Assembly (NCBI GenBank): GCA_025360005.1
Contig: JANYDA010000064.1
Location: 1 to 39,121 of the forward strand
From: Fibrobacteria bacterium
Lineage (GTDB): Bacteria; Fibrobacterota; Fibrobacteria; UBA11236
DNA: 39,121 bases
Direction of reading: 5' to 3'
Shown here: positions 24,044 through 32,725 of the stretch, in pieces
Layout: each line of letters begins with the position of its first letter
Position numbering within the stretch: position 1 is the first letter of the stretch
Made by a program: the position numbers and the translations under genes
The notes under the pieces: model-generated
Database searches by the model: none
Told to the model about the DNA's origin: nothing
Seen by the model: the letters and a program-made list of their open reading frames with translations, nothing else

Positions 24044-24958
24044 TCAGGTGCTGTGGGGGCGCTTGAATACCAGCAGGAGCGGGCGCTTATCGGCCGGGTC
24101 CCCTTGGCGTCCCACGCCCTTGTTGTCCAGGACCACATAGATGGACTGGCCGTCCATGGCCAGCCCGCGCGCCAGGCCCATTTTGAGTCCCGCATAACCG
24201 TACTTGGGATCATTGCTCACATGGCCGAAGGTCCAATAATCGCCTTCGGTATATTCCTGACCGTTCCATTTGAGCTGGCAGATGGCATCGGCGTTGGCGG
24301 ACAAGGCCCAGAGTTTACCATTGTCCTCCGCCAGGTCCGAGAAGTCCGGCTTGCGGCGGCCCGCAGGGAGCGGCAGCTTGGACTTGTCGGCCAGCAGAGC
24401 GTTGACGACGGGCTTGGGGCCCGAGAGATCCACCTGCAGCAGGCCGCGCGGCTCCCGCGAGGCGGCCACCACGAACTTGCGCTTGCCCGCGATGGCGATG
24501 CCTTCGATGCCGGAGTTCTTCCCGGAGAACAAGCCCTTTTCCGAACCGGCTTCCAAAAGGCCCGGGCCTTCCCACTCCCCGTCTCCGCCCGATTCCACTT
24601 TCATGATGCGGCAATCGGCGTCGCTGGCCAGGTAGGTGTTGCCCTTTCCGTCCGCGGCGAGGCCGCGCCAGGACATCCTACCGGTCCCATCCTTGGGGCG
24701 ATGGATCTTCACCAGCTCCTTGAAGACGGCTTTGTCCGCTTGCAATTCGATCTTGAAGATGGCGTCATCATGGAAGCTGGAAACCAGCAACAGGTTTTTG
24801 CCGTCCCAGGCCAATCCGGACGGCTGCACCAGCACCGGCCCGTCCAAGGGAAGCGCTTGCTGCAAATCGAGTTTCTGCTGCGCGCCGGCGGCCAAGGCGA
24901 GCATCGCAAGCGTTCCCGCCCATGCGAAACCGCTTTTCCAAGTGATCGAATGTGCCAT
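24044..24958 (-). CDS. Secreted beta-propeller protein
   Basis: 304 aa with a signal peptide (FAWAGTLAMLALAAGAQ). The mature part shows repeated blade patterns: PSGLAWDGKNLLLVSSFHDD, RGLAADGKGNTYLASDADC, GIEGIAIAGKRKFVVAASRE, DFSDLAEDNGKLWALSANAD, ARGLAMDGQSIYVVLDNKG. Five or six blades can be counted, suggesting a six-bladed NHL/SGL or SdiA-regulated-like propeller. No catalytic residues stand out. GGGGG lies before the ATG. It is upstream of the cytochrome lipoprotein by 21 bp on the same strand, so the two may be co-transcribed and act together in the periplasm, although the cytochrome also has its own promoter-like box. Confidence 0.78.
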   Translation of the reverse strand: MAHSITWKSGFAWAGTLAMLALAAGAQQKLDLQQALPLDGPVLVQPSGLAWDGKNLLLVSSFHDDAIFKIELQADKAVFKELVKIHRPKDGTGRMSWRGLAADGKGNTYLASDADCRIMKVESGGDGEWEGPGLLEAGSEKGLFSGKNSGIEGIAIAGKRKFVVAASREPRGLLQVDLSGPKPVVNALLADKSKLPLPAGRRKPDFSDLAEDNGKLWALSANADAICQLKWNGQEYTEGDYWTFGHVSNDPKYGYAGLKMGLARGLAMDGQSIYVVLDNKGVGRQGDPADKRPLLLVFKRPHST

Positions 24959-25164
24959 CTGGTATCCCCCCGTGAAATATCCGGCACCCCCATGCCGCCC
25001 AGCGTGAATCTAATCCAGCCGGCCGGGAAAGGTATTGGGTTTCCTGAGCCTGGCATGGGATATCGAGCGTGAAGCCGGTTCCGGTTCATGCCGACGCAGG
25101 GCCCGAGGGGGCGGAGAACCCGCCGCCCGGAACGAAAGCTTCCGCTCGGAGCGTTCGCAGACGC

Positions 25165-26277
25165 TTAGCCGGATGCCTTGGCCAGCCAATCCAAGGCTCC
25201 CAGGGTCCCATGCCACGGATTCATGTTTCCCCGCGCATAGGTTTCCGCTTCTTCCGGGCTGCCCGACGCGGCCGCGGGAGGAATGCTCCGGGAGGTTTTA
25301 CTCCGCTTCAAAAGGAATCCCGGAACGTGCGGATTGGATTTGACGGCCTGCTTAAGGGCCCCGTTGGCGGCCGGGCCGGGCCCTTGGCGCCGGAACAGCC
25401 ATAGCGCCCGGGTATAGCTGATGGATGGGGAGGTATCATCCGGGTAACGTCCCAGCAATTCACCCAGCTCCTCGTCCGCGCCCCACTCCAGCAGGCATTG
25501 GAGAAGGATATACCGCACGCCCTGGTTGTCGGATGGATTCAACCGCAACAGTTCGCGCAAGTGGCCCAGTGCCTCTTCCTTCTTGCCCACGTCCCGCAGG
25601 CACAGCGCCAGTCCCAGGCGCGCGCGCATGTAGGGCCGCGTTTCCATTACGGCCCAGAAATCCCCCGCGGCTTCCGCAAAGAGCCGCGGATCCATGGCGC
25701 GCTTGCCCGCGTCCACGGCTTTGCGGTACAGGGACAAGGCCGCCTCCTGGGTATCCGCTTCCTCCTCCGCCAGGATGATATAGGCGTCGGCGCAGTCCGG
25801 GCACAGCTCCAGGGCGCGATGCGCCAGTTCCACCTTGACCACGTCCTCCGAGTTCCATGCTTCGTAGATGAGGCTCTGGGCCTCGTCGAGCGGATCGAGG
25901 GAGGCGGACGGGGGGATTTCCCCGCTGGCGATCTTGCTCTCCAGCAAGGCGTCCAGTTCGGCGTCCGACATGAAGTCTTTGCCGCCGAATATTTGGGTGA
26001 GGCTCGCCATCACCTTATCCAAGCCCAGATCATCTTCCTTCGCATCGCCGGCATCGCCCTTGGCCTTGCCGAACAATTGACCCAAGCCGCCCAACTTGGC
26101 GAGATCGGCCATGAGATCCGCGCCCCGGAAATCCTCGTCGTCCTCTTTGGGTTCAAGCTTGGCCTTGGCGGGCTTGGCCGGCTTGGCCGACGACGGTTTC
26201 CCCGGCGCGGGTTTGGCCGGATCGGCTTTGGCGCGCAGGCCGGCGCCCTTCTTCTTGCTCGGCTCCTTTTTCTTCAT
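25165..26277 (-). CDS. ST7-like tetratricopeptide repeat protein
   Basis: 370 aa, cytoplasmic. The first 45 residues are a Lys/Ala/Pro-rich low-complexity tail (PAPGKPSSAKPAKPAKAK). The rest is helical with TPR-like units: ALELCPDCADAYIILAEEEA, FWAVMETRPYMRARLGLALC, LRELLRLNPSDNQGVRYILL, GRYPDDTSPSISYTRALWLF and a C-terminal GSPEEAETYARG. The ETRPYMRAR and LNPxDNQGxRY motifs are those of the widespread ST7-like TPR proteins. Their role is not settled; TPRs usually mediate protein-protein contacts. GGGAG precedes the ATG. MscS lies 70 bp upstream on the same strand. Confidence 0.82.
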   Translation of the reverse strand: MKKKEPSKKKGAGLRAKADPAKPAPGKPSSAKPAKPAKAKLEPKEDDEDFRGADLMADLAKLGGLGQLFGKAKGDAGDAKEDDLGLDKVMASLTQIFGGKDFMSDAELDALLESKIASGEIPPSASLDPLDEAQSLIYEAWNSEDVVKVELAHRALELCPDCADAYIILAEEEADTQEAALSLYRKAVDAGKRAMDPRLFAEAAGDFWAVMETRPYMRARLGLALCLRDVGKKEEALGHLRELLRLNPSDNQGVRYILLQCLLEWGADEELGELLGRYPDDTSPSISYTRALWLFRRQGPGPAANGALKQAVKSNPHVPGFLLKRSKTSRSIPPAAASGSPEEAETYARGNMNPWHGTLGALDWLAKASG

Positions 26278-26347
26278 GGTCTCCCGTGGGTCATGCGATT
26301 GGGAATAAGCCCGGCCCCGCAGTGGAAGCCTTCGGCAAAACTAGTAA

Positions 26348-27424
26348 TCAAGACGGGGGCGGAAAGACAACGCGCGCGGGGAGGGCGAAGCGGATGCCCG
26401 CCTTTGCGAATTCTTCCTGCAAGCCCAGGTTGACCTGATGCTGGATATCCAGGGAGCGTCCGAAATCGGGATTCTCGATCACGTAGGCGGTCTCGACGCG
26501 CAGCCCCAACTCCGCGAACTCGCGGAAATGGGAACGCTCGAACGTCACGTCCGGGAAGCCGGCGAATTGGGCCTGGATAAGCGCGGGCAGGGAACGCAGG
26601 GTTTCCGGAGGCGTGGCATAGTCCAGCTGCAGGCTGAAGACCACGCGGCGGCGCAGCATGCGCTTGTAATTCTGCACGCGCGAATCCGTGAGGAATTTGT
26701 TGGAGACCACTATCTGCTCGCCGTCCGGGCTGCGCAGGCGCGTGGTCTTGAGTCCAATCCTCTCCACCTCGCCCTGGTACTGGTCCACCTTGATGACGTG
26801 CCCCACCTCGAAAGGCTGATCGAAGAAGATGACGAAGTAGGAGAACAAATCCCCCAGGATGGCCTGCGCCGCCAGGGCCACGGCGATGCCCGTGATCCCC
26901 AGGCCGGCCACGAATGCGGAAACCTTGATCCCCAGGTTGTCCAGCAAGAGGATGAAGCCCAGGATCCACACCACTATCTTTGCCATTGTGATGATGCCGT
27001 TGAGGTTCTTCTCGCGCACGACGGTATGATCGGATCCTTGGCGCGACCAATAGGAACGGATGGAATGGTTCACCACCTCCATCAAAAGGCGGATCAACAG
27101 CAAAGTCAGGATCACGGTGATGAGGCTGCGCAGCCCGTCCCGCAGGGAGGTTTTCAAGTCCAGGTCCCGCACGCCCAGATAGATGATCAGCGCGTAGAGG
27201 GCGGGAACCACGTCCCGCTCCAGCAGCCGGGCCAGCAAATCGTCCCAGGTGGTAACCGTGGCCGCGAAGATCCTGCGCAGGCGGCGGATGATGAACACCT
27301 GGAACACGCGCACCAGCGCCAGGCCGATGAGGACGCCCACGGCGGTCACCAGGATTTCGCGGAGGCTATTGCCCAGGATGCGGTATTCCAGCAGGCGGGA
27401 AGTGGAGTCGGCGATTTCGTGCAT
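26348..27424 (-). CDS. Small-conductance mechanosensitive channel (MscS family)
   Basis: 358 aa. About four membrane helices come before the pore region: VGVLIGLALVRVFQVFI, VVPALYALIIYLGV, SLITVILTLLLIRLLM and IVVWILGFILLLDNLG. The pore helix GLGITGIAVALAAQAILGDL matches MscS TM3 (A/G-rich), followed by FFDQPFEVGHVIKV, the start of the beta domain, and the conserved TTRLRSPDGEQIVVSNKFL. The C-terminal alpha/beta vestibule (RRRVVFSLQLDYATPPETL) is complete. It releases solutes on hypo-osmotic shock. Two lower-similarity helices at the N-terminus make it slightly longer than E. coli MscS (286 aa). Confidence 0.93.
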   Translation of the reverse strand: MHEIADSTSRLLEYRILGNSLREILVTAVGVLIGLALVRVFQVFIIRRLRRIFAATVTTWDDLLARLLERDVVPALYALIIYLGVRDLDLKTSLRDGLRSLITVILTLLLIRLLMEVVNHSIRSYWSRQGSDHTVVREKNLNGIITMAKIVVWILGFILLLDNLGIKVSAFVAGLGITGIAVALAAQAILGDLFSYFVIFFDQPFEVGHVIKVDQYQGEVERIGLKTTRLRSPDGEQIVVSNKFLTDSRVQNYKRMLRRRVVFSLQLDYATPPETLRSLPALIQAQFAGFPDVTFERSHFREFAELGLRVETAYVIENPDFGRSLDIQHQVNLGLQEEFAKAGIRFALPARVVFPPPS

Positions 27425-27488
27425 GGGAGCGGTCTGTCCTTCTACCGGGTTGGGAAGGAAATTTAGTTATGCGGGAGCGAACCGGGCG

Positions 27489-29897
27489 CTAGCCCGGCGT
27501 TGCAGCCGGCGTCGGCGCCGAAGCGGCGGTCAAGGCCAGCCCGAACTCGGTCACTATCGGCAAGTGATCGGAAGCCAGGCGCGTGAGATGGGTGCGCGGC
27601 ACCTCCACCTTGAGTGTCGTCAATCCCTCGTTGTAGAAAATGTGATCGATACGGCTGACGGGATAGCGGCCGGGAAAGGTATTGCGCGATTTGTGCCCGT
27701 CCATGTCCTCCTGCGCTTCGCGCAGGCCGCCGGTCAAGGTGCGGTAAACCGCCGAAGAAGGGAAGGCGTTGAAATCCCCGCATAGTATGAGCGGTCCGGA
27801 AAACACGGCGCCTCCCAGCCATTCCGGTCCCAGCAGGGCTTGCGCCTGGCGCTGGCGCTCCAGGGAAAAGAGTCCGAAATGGGTGTTCACGAAATGTATC
27901 TCCATGCCGTGGAAATCGAACTTGACCCATTGCGCTCCGCGCGTTTCGATGGCGCGGCCCTGCAATCCCGGCAATGCCTCCGCTTTGATCGATTCCATGG
28001 CGTGCATGGCAAGAATGGCGTTGCCGTAGCCGTCCTGCAGCATTTCCAGATCGGCGGGGAAGTGGTACTCCTCCCTGAGGTGCTTGGAGATGGCGCGGGC
28101 CTGATCCCCCGGCTTGGGCCCGTAGCACTCCTGCAAGGCGATGATGTCCGGCTCGTACTGGGCGATGACGCGGGCGATGCGCGCGGCGGAGATCTTTCCG
28201 TCCATGCCGCTGCAGCCGTGGATGTTGTAGGTCATTACGCGCAGGGATTTTTCCGCCGCGCGCCGGCGGCGCGGATAGGATTGGTTTACGGAAACCGTCC
28301 CGCGCAGGTGCAGGGCCGCTTCGCGGATATGCGTATAGCGCAGGTAGGCGCCATGGGCGGGCAAAGGCGCGTTGAAGGGGAACAAGCCGAAGGCGTGCGT
28401 CTCCCGGTAACCGGGCCCGCCGTGGGCGCCGTTCTCCCACACGAAGCTGACAGGCCGGGCCTTGGGATTCCAACCCGCGATCACGAAATCCCCCGAGTGG
28501 GGATGATGGCAGGAAACCACCAGATCGCGCCCGCATTCCTCCGCGAACGGATGCTGGGGCCCCAACACCAGGGCGGCGTCGCGCGGCAACTGATATTGCC
28601 CAGTCGGTGTCACCGCGATGGCCGTCCCGGGCCCGTCCGCGTACATGACCATAGGGATCTGCGCCTTATCCACCAGCTTGCGCGCCAGTCCGGCCCGGAG
28701 GCCCGGCTCGTTCGGATGGGGCAGATAGATGTGGCCGTAAGGCCCCACCGCTATCACTACCGTGGCTCCCGGCTGGACGGGAACTTCCGCTCCCACCGTG
28801 GATCCGGCCCGCCGTTGCAGGTAGCCTTCCATATGTTTGGACGCGTGGTGCTCGCTCTCCACCATGCGAGGAGCGCGGCGCGTGGCCGCAGCGGCGACGG
28901 GCGCGCCCAGGACTTCGGAAACGGCCGCTTCCAGGGAACGGCCGTGCAATTTAGGGTAGGGGATCGCGGATTCCTGCCCGTGGTCGGAATAGATCCACAC
29001 GTCATAATCGCGCCGGATGGATCTTTGGGCGGCCTTCCATACGCGCCCGACGCAATTGTCTATCCCGCGCAGGGCGAAATGGGCGAATTTCGAGGAGGGC
29101 CCGCGCCGATGGGACTGTTCGTCGTAGCCCACGAAATTGAGGTGCACCACGGGTAACCCGCGCGCTACGTCCATGCCCGCCTGCACGGTGATGAGCTCGC
29201 GCAGCCCCACCACCACCAGCACCCGCGAAAAGACGAAGAGAAGCTCCTGGCGCACCTCATGGCGGGAAATGGCCCCGCGCACGGAGTCGTAGAGGGCGAT
29301 GAAGAATTCCACCGCCAACAGCGCCGCCAAGCGGGCGAAGCTGGGAAGGTTCCAGAGCAGCACCGCCAGGATTCCCAGCGGCCGGGCGCGCTTGAGCAGA
29401 TCCGCCGTCCCCAATCCGGAGGCGCACCAATGGGATTCCTCGGCCCCGCCGGAATACATGTTGGAATAGGCGCTGCCTTCCGTCAGCAGGCCTTGGCCTG
29501 CCGCTTTGAGGATGCCTTCCACGCGCAAGGCGCATTCCGGCTGGAGCAGCTTCATGTACCGGCCGCTTTCCCGGTCTCGATAGGCGAACGCCGGGATGGC
29601 GCCCTTGACGCCGTAGAAAAGCTCCGCCTGGGCCGCGGCGGTGGTGGAAGGGATGCCGGAATACACATCGTGGAGATGGTAGCCTTCCCGCTTCAGCAGC
29701 TTGCGGAGGAACGGCATGTGCCCGGTCCGGAGAGCCTTCTCCAATTGCCCCTTGGCGAGTCCGTCGATCTGGATCAGCACCAAACCGCGGCGATGGTCGG
29801 CCTGTACCTTGGGAAGCCGCAACAGGCGCAGGGACCATTCGCTGCGGCTGAGCCAGCGCCGCGCCTGCCGCAACCGGGATTCAAGGACATGGATCAA
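27489..29897 (-). CDS. Fusion of an alkaline-phosphatase-superfamily phosphodiesterase and an EEP-family phosphatase
   Basis: 802 aa from TTG at 29897, whose bases overlap the TGA of the glycosyltransferase gene (TTGA). The first part (about 35-540) is a type I phosphodiesterase/NPP-like domain: LVLIQIDGLAKGQL (metal Asp), YSGIPSTTAAAQAELFYG (candidate nucleophile Thr), LNFVGYDEQSH, VWIYSDHGQES. It includes a hydrophobic stretch (GILAVLLWNLPSFARLAALL) that may hold it at the membrane. The second part (about 550-785) is an endonuclease/exonuclease/phosphatase domain: VMTYNIHGC, IIALQECYG, VNTHFGL, LCGDFNAFPSS, RIDHIFYN, ASDHLPIV, with all catalytic residues present. Both are metal-dependent phosphoester hydrolases. 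The joining of the two and the tight link to a GT4 gene suggest work on a phosphorylated glycolipid or nucleotide-sugar by-product; that is inference. Confidence 0.82.
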   Translation of the reverse strand: MIHVLESRLRQARRWLSRSEWSLRLLRLPKVQADHRRGLVLIQIDGLAKGQLEKALRTGHMPFLRKLLKREGYHLHDVYSGIPSTTAAAQAELFYGVKGAIPAFAYRDRESGRYMKLLQPECALRVEGILKAAGQGLLTEGSAYSNMYSGGAEESHWCASGLGTADLLKRARPLGILAVLLWNLPSFARLAALLAVEFFIALYDSVRGAISRHEVRQELLFVFSRVLVVVGLRELITVQAGMDVARGLPVVHLNFVGYDEQSHRRGPSSKFAHFALRGIDNCVGRVWKAAQRSIRRDYDVWIYSDHGQESAIPYPKLHGRSLEAAVSEVLGAPVAAAATRRAPRMVESEHHASKHMEGYLQRRAGSTVGAEVPVQPGATVVIAVGPYGHIYLPHPNEPGLRAGLARKLVDKAQIPMVMYADGPGTAIAVTPTGQYQLPRDAALVLGPQHPFAEECGRDLVVSCHHPHSGDFVIAGWNPKARPVSFVWENGAHGGPGYRETHAFGLFPFNAPLPAHGAYLRYTHIREAALHLRGTVSVNQSYPRRRRAAEKSLRVMTYNIHGCSGMDGKISAARIARVIAQYEPDIIALQECYGPKPGDQARAISKHLREEYHFPADLEMLQDGYGNAILAMHAMESIKAEALPGLQGRAIETRGAQWVKFDFHGMEIHFVNTHFGLFSLERQRQAQALLGPEWLGGAVFSGPLILCGDFNAFPSSAVYRTLTGGLREAQEDMDGHKSRNTFPGRYPVSRIDHIFYNEGLTTLKVEVPRTHLTRLASDHLPIVTEFGLALTAASAPTPAATPG

Positions 29898-31183
29898 GCA
29901 GGACCGCCTGGGGATGCGTCCGCGCCTACCAATGCGGTTCCGGCCGCATGGGCCAGGCTGCCGAGCAGTTTCCATTCCGCGGAAATCATGCGCATGGCGC
30001 TTTGCCAGGAGTCCTCTTCGGGGATCTCCCATGCGGCTTTTTTCTTGATGACGGACCGGTATACCACGGCCAGCCTATCCGCGGAGATTTCGATCGACAT
30101 CCCCTTGGCCGTCTTATGCGCCTGCCGGGAAAGGATCTTGCGCGCCTCTTCCGGGAGCGCCGCCACCCAGTCCAGCGCGGCGCAGAAGGAGTCTTGATCC
30201 TCCACGGCTATCTTGCGGCCGTTGCTGCCGTCGTGCACCACTTCGCGCACGCCGCTGGCGTCCACGGCCACCACGGGCGTGCCGGCCGCCATGGCTTCCA
30301 CCATCACCATCCCCTGGGTCTCGCTCTGGGAGGCGAAGGCGAATACATCCATGGCCGCGTAAGCATCGGCCAAACCCTCTCCCAGCAGGATGCCGGCGAA
30401 GCGCACCCTTTCCAGGACTCCCTCGGAAGCGAAAAGCGCTTTCATCTCCGCTTCCAACGGCCCCGTGCCCGCCACCAGGAACCAGGCCTCCGGCCGCGCG
30501 CGCAGGAAGGCCGCCGCCGAACGGGCCAGGAACATCAGGTTCTTCTCCGGCGCCAACCGGCCGATATGGCCCACCGTGAAAGCTTTTTCCGGGATGCCGA
30601 GGCCTTGCCGGAAGCGGACACCGGAACCGCGCTCGAAGCGGCCCACGTCCACGCCGGTGGGGATCACGGTGATGGGCGAAGTGACGCCGCGCTGGGAAAG
30701 CAGGGCCGCCACCGATTGGCTGGGCGCGATAACATGATCGCAGAGGTTGGCGTAGCCGGTGGAAAGCTCGATCACGAATCGCTTGAGGGCGTCCGACTGG
30801 TTGGAAACGTAATGGGTGTATTGCTCGTACAAAGTATGATGCGTGAAGATGAGCGGCAGGCCGCGCCCGGATGCGATGCGAAGCGCGGTGTCCCCCAGCA
30901 GAAAAGGATGGTGGGCGTGGATGATATCCGGCTGGAAGCGATCGAGCGGCTCTTTGAGCAGTCCCGGCACGGGCAGGCGCACGGAAAAATCGCTGCCGTT
31001 GAAGCGCTGGATGGCGGGCACCCGTACCACGCCGGTTTCCTCTTGCGCCGCGTCCGGGAAGGCCGGCGCCACCACCATCACCTCGTTGCCCGCGTGCCGC
31101 AGGGCCGCCGCGAAAGTTTCCACGGAACGGGCCACCCCCCCCACGTGGGGCAGATAGGTGTTGGTGAACATGGCTATGCGCAT
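29894..31183 (-). CDS. GT4 glycosyltransferase (diacylglycerol/PIM-like subgroup)
   Basis: 429 aa. The acceptor domain opens MRIAMFTNTYLPHVGGVARS and has DIIHAHHPFLLGDTAL and FTHHTLYEQYTHYV, characteristic of the lipid-glycosylating subgroup that includes diacylglycerol glucosyltransferases and PimB-like mannosyltransferases. The donor domain has VGHIGRLAPEKNLMFLARSA, FLVAGTGPLEAEMKAL, FAFASQSETQGMVMVEAMAA (E-x7-E) and GTPVVAVDASGVREVV. A lipid acceptor is thus favoured over a polysaccharide, but not proven. The C-terminus extends about 60 residues past the usual end and overlaps the fused phosphodiesterase gene by 4 bp. TATTTT lies 6 nt before ATG 31183. Confidence 0.9.
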   Translation of the reverse strand: MRIAMFTNTYLPHVGGVARSVETFAAALRHAGNEVMVVAPAFPDAAQEETGVVRVPAIQRFNGSDFSVRLPVPGLLKEPLDRFQPDIIHAHHPFLLGDTALRIASGRGLPLIFTHHTLYEQYTHYVSNQSDALKRFVIELSTGYANLCDHVIAPSQSVAALLSQRGVTSPITVIPTGVDVGRFERGSGVRFRQGLGIPEKAFTVGHIGRLAPEKNLMFLARSAAAFLRARPEAWFLVAGTGPLEAEMKALFASEGVLERVRFAGILLGEGLADAYAAMDVFAFASQSETQGMVMVEAMAAGTPVVAVDASGVREVVHDGSNGRKIAVEDQDSFCAALDWVAALPEEARKILSRQAHKTAKGMSIEISADRLAVVYRSVIKKKAAWEIPEEDSWQSAMRMISAEWKLLGSLAHAAGTALVGADASPGGPA

Positions 31184-31189
31184 GCTTCC

Positions 31190-31195
31190 AAAATA
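31190..31195 (-). promoter_or_regulatory. -10-like box, TATTTT, 6 nt before the GT4 start
   Basis: TATTTT (31195-31190), then GGAAGC and ATG at 31183. It lacks the TGn extension of the other boxes but has the same spacing to the start codon. Confidence 0.3.
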
Positions 31196-31284
31196 AACCC
31201 TTTCGCGCGCGAACCAAGCGATACCGATATCCCCGCCGCGATAGTTCGGGGAGAAACGGGAAAGGGATCAGGGGTGGGGTTCTT

Positions 31285-31293
31285 TGCTATATT
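31285..31293 (+). promoter_or_regulatory. Extended -10-like box, TGCTATATT, upstream of TerC
   Basis: TG (31285-31286), C, TATATT (31288-31293), about 76 nt before the TTG start of TerC. The 11-mer TTGCTATATTC around it recurs before the RND gene. Confidence 0.42.
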
Positions 31294-31369
31294 CAGCTTT
31301 TATCCCTGCCGCCGCCCGGGCGGTCCGGTCTTTCTGCCGGTCTTGTTTTGGATATCCAAGGGAGCGCAT

Positions 31370-32083
31370 TTGGACAGCCTGAATCCCGGTTCCAGCGGCG
31401 GATTCCTCATCAGTTCGCTCAGCATCATCCTCATCAATATCGTCCTTTCCGGGGACAATTCCGTGGTGATAGCCATGGCGGTCCATTCCCTTCCCAAGGA
31501 CAAGCGCTTGAAGGGGATTTTCATCGGCACGCTGGGCGCGGTGCTGTTGCGCATCGCTTTCACCTGGTTCGCGTCCCATCTCCTGGAGACGCCTTTTCTC
31601 AAACTGGTGGGCGGCGCCCTGATCCTGTGGATCTCCGTTAAGCTGCTCTTGGAGGATCATGGGGTAGCCGCCAAGGAAAAGCAGGCCGTTACGGTATGGC
31701 ACGCGGTATGGATGATCCTGGTGGCGGACTTCACCATGTCCCTGGACAACGTGCTGGCGGTGGCCGGCGTTTCGCATGGGAACATGACCCAATTATGGCT
31801 CTCCCTGGGGCTCAGCATCCCCTTGGTGATTTTCGCGAGTACCTTGCTTTCCAAGCTGATGGACAAATATCCCTTCATCCTGATCCTGGGCGCGGCTTTG
31901 CTTGGCAAGGTGGGCGGCGAAATGATCATCACCGATCCCGGCTTGTACAGTTGGTTCAAATTGGATTCCGTGCCCCTGAAATTGGCCTTTGAAGCGGTTT
32001 GCACCGCAGGCGTACTCCTAGTCTCCTTCTGGCTCAAGCGCCGCCATGCCGGTAACGATAATGCCGCGGCCCAGGAGCGGTAG
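31370..32083 (+). CDS. TerC family membrane protein (YjbE type)
   Basis: 237 aa from TTG at 31370, chosen because AAGGGAG lies 6-7 nt upstream; the first in-frame ATG (31474) would lose the first helix. About seven membrane helices. The two conserved acidic motifs are [20 protein letters not shown] and [20 protein letters not shown], the metal-binding D-N pairs of TerC. Members of the YjbE/YkoY group export manganese or help load exoenzymes with metal; the ion here is by family only. The C-terminal tail overlaps the start of the DNA glycosylase gene by 38 bp in another frame. Confidence 0.9.
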   Translation: MDSLNPGSSGGFLISSLSIILINIVLSGDNSVVIAMAVHSLPKDKRLKGIFIGTLGAVLLRIAFTWFASHLLETPFLKLVGGALILWISVKLLLEDHGVAAKEKQAVTVWHAVWMILVADFTMSLDNVLAVAGVSHGNMTQLWLSLGLSIPLVIFASTLLSKLMDKYPFILILGAALLGKVGGEMIITDPGLYSWFKLDSVPLKLAFEAVCTAGVLLVSFWLKRRHAGNDNAAAQER

Positions 32084-32681
32084 CCTTCCGCGATCGTTCT
32101 ACACGCGCGCCACCATCACGGTGGCACGGGACCTGCTCGGCGCCGTAATGGTCCACGATACTCCGGAAGGCCGCGCCGCAGGCCGCATCGTGGAAACGGA
32201 AGCGTACCTCCGCGACGATCCGGCCTGCCATGCCTTCCGGGGCCCCACTCCCCGCACCCAAGTCATGTTCGGGCCTCCCGGCCGGGCCTACATCTATCTC
32301 ATCTACGGGATGTACCATTGCTTCAACGTGGTCACGGCCGCCCACGGCACGGGCGAAGCGGTTTTGATCCGGGCCCTGGAACCGCTGGAAGGGCTGCCGC
32401 TGATGGCGCGCAGGCGCGGCACGGAAAGGCCCAAGGACTTGTGCAGCGGACCGGGCAAGCTGGTGATCGCCATGGGGATAGGCAAGCACCTGAACGGCGC
32501 GGACCTGAAGAACGGCCCTTTGCGGATCCTGTCCGCATCAAGCCGCCCGTTAACGGAAGGCCAAGCGGCGGCATCCGACCCCGGTAACATCAAGGTTACT
32601 ACCCGGATAGGCATCACGCAAGCGGCGGAGCTGCCGCTGCGTTTCTATCTGGAGGGGAATGCGTTTGTGTCTAGGAGATGA
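32046..32681 (+). CDS. 3-methyladenine DNA glycosylase (AAG/MPG family)
   Basis: 211 aa, usual length. It removes alkylated purines and hypoxanthine from DNA for base excision repair. Motifs: [32 protein letters not shown] (catalytic Glu in ETEAY and the Asp/His after it), [72 protein letters not shown]. All fit the AAG family. The start is uncertain: ATG 32046 lies inside the TerC gene, and ATG 32061 is an alternative. It is coupled to TerC by overlap, with no evident functional link. Confidence 0.93.
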   Translation: MPVTIMPRPRSGSLPRSFYTRATITVARDLLGAVMVHDTPEGRAAGRIVETEAYLRDDPACHAFRGPTPRTQVMFGPPGRAYIYLIYGMYHCFNVVTAAHGTGEAVLIRALEPLEGLPLMARRRGTERPKDLCSGPGKLVIAMGIGKHLNGADLKNGPLRILSASSRPLTEGQAAASDPGNIKVTTRIGITQAAELPLRFYLEGNAFVSRR

Positions 32682-32725
32682 AGGGAAGAGAAAACCGATT
32701 TACAATCCCTCTCCTCGCCTTATCC

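Noticed and set aside
31196-31369. Possible yybP-ykoY manganese riboswitch upstream of TerC
   Set aside because: Expected because of the TerC family, but none of the conserved core sequences could be matched in this leader.
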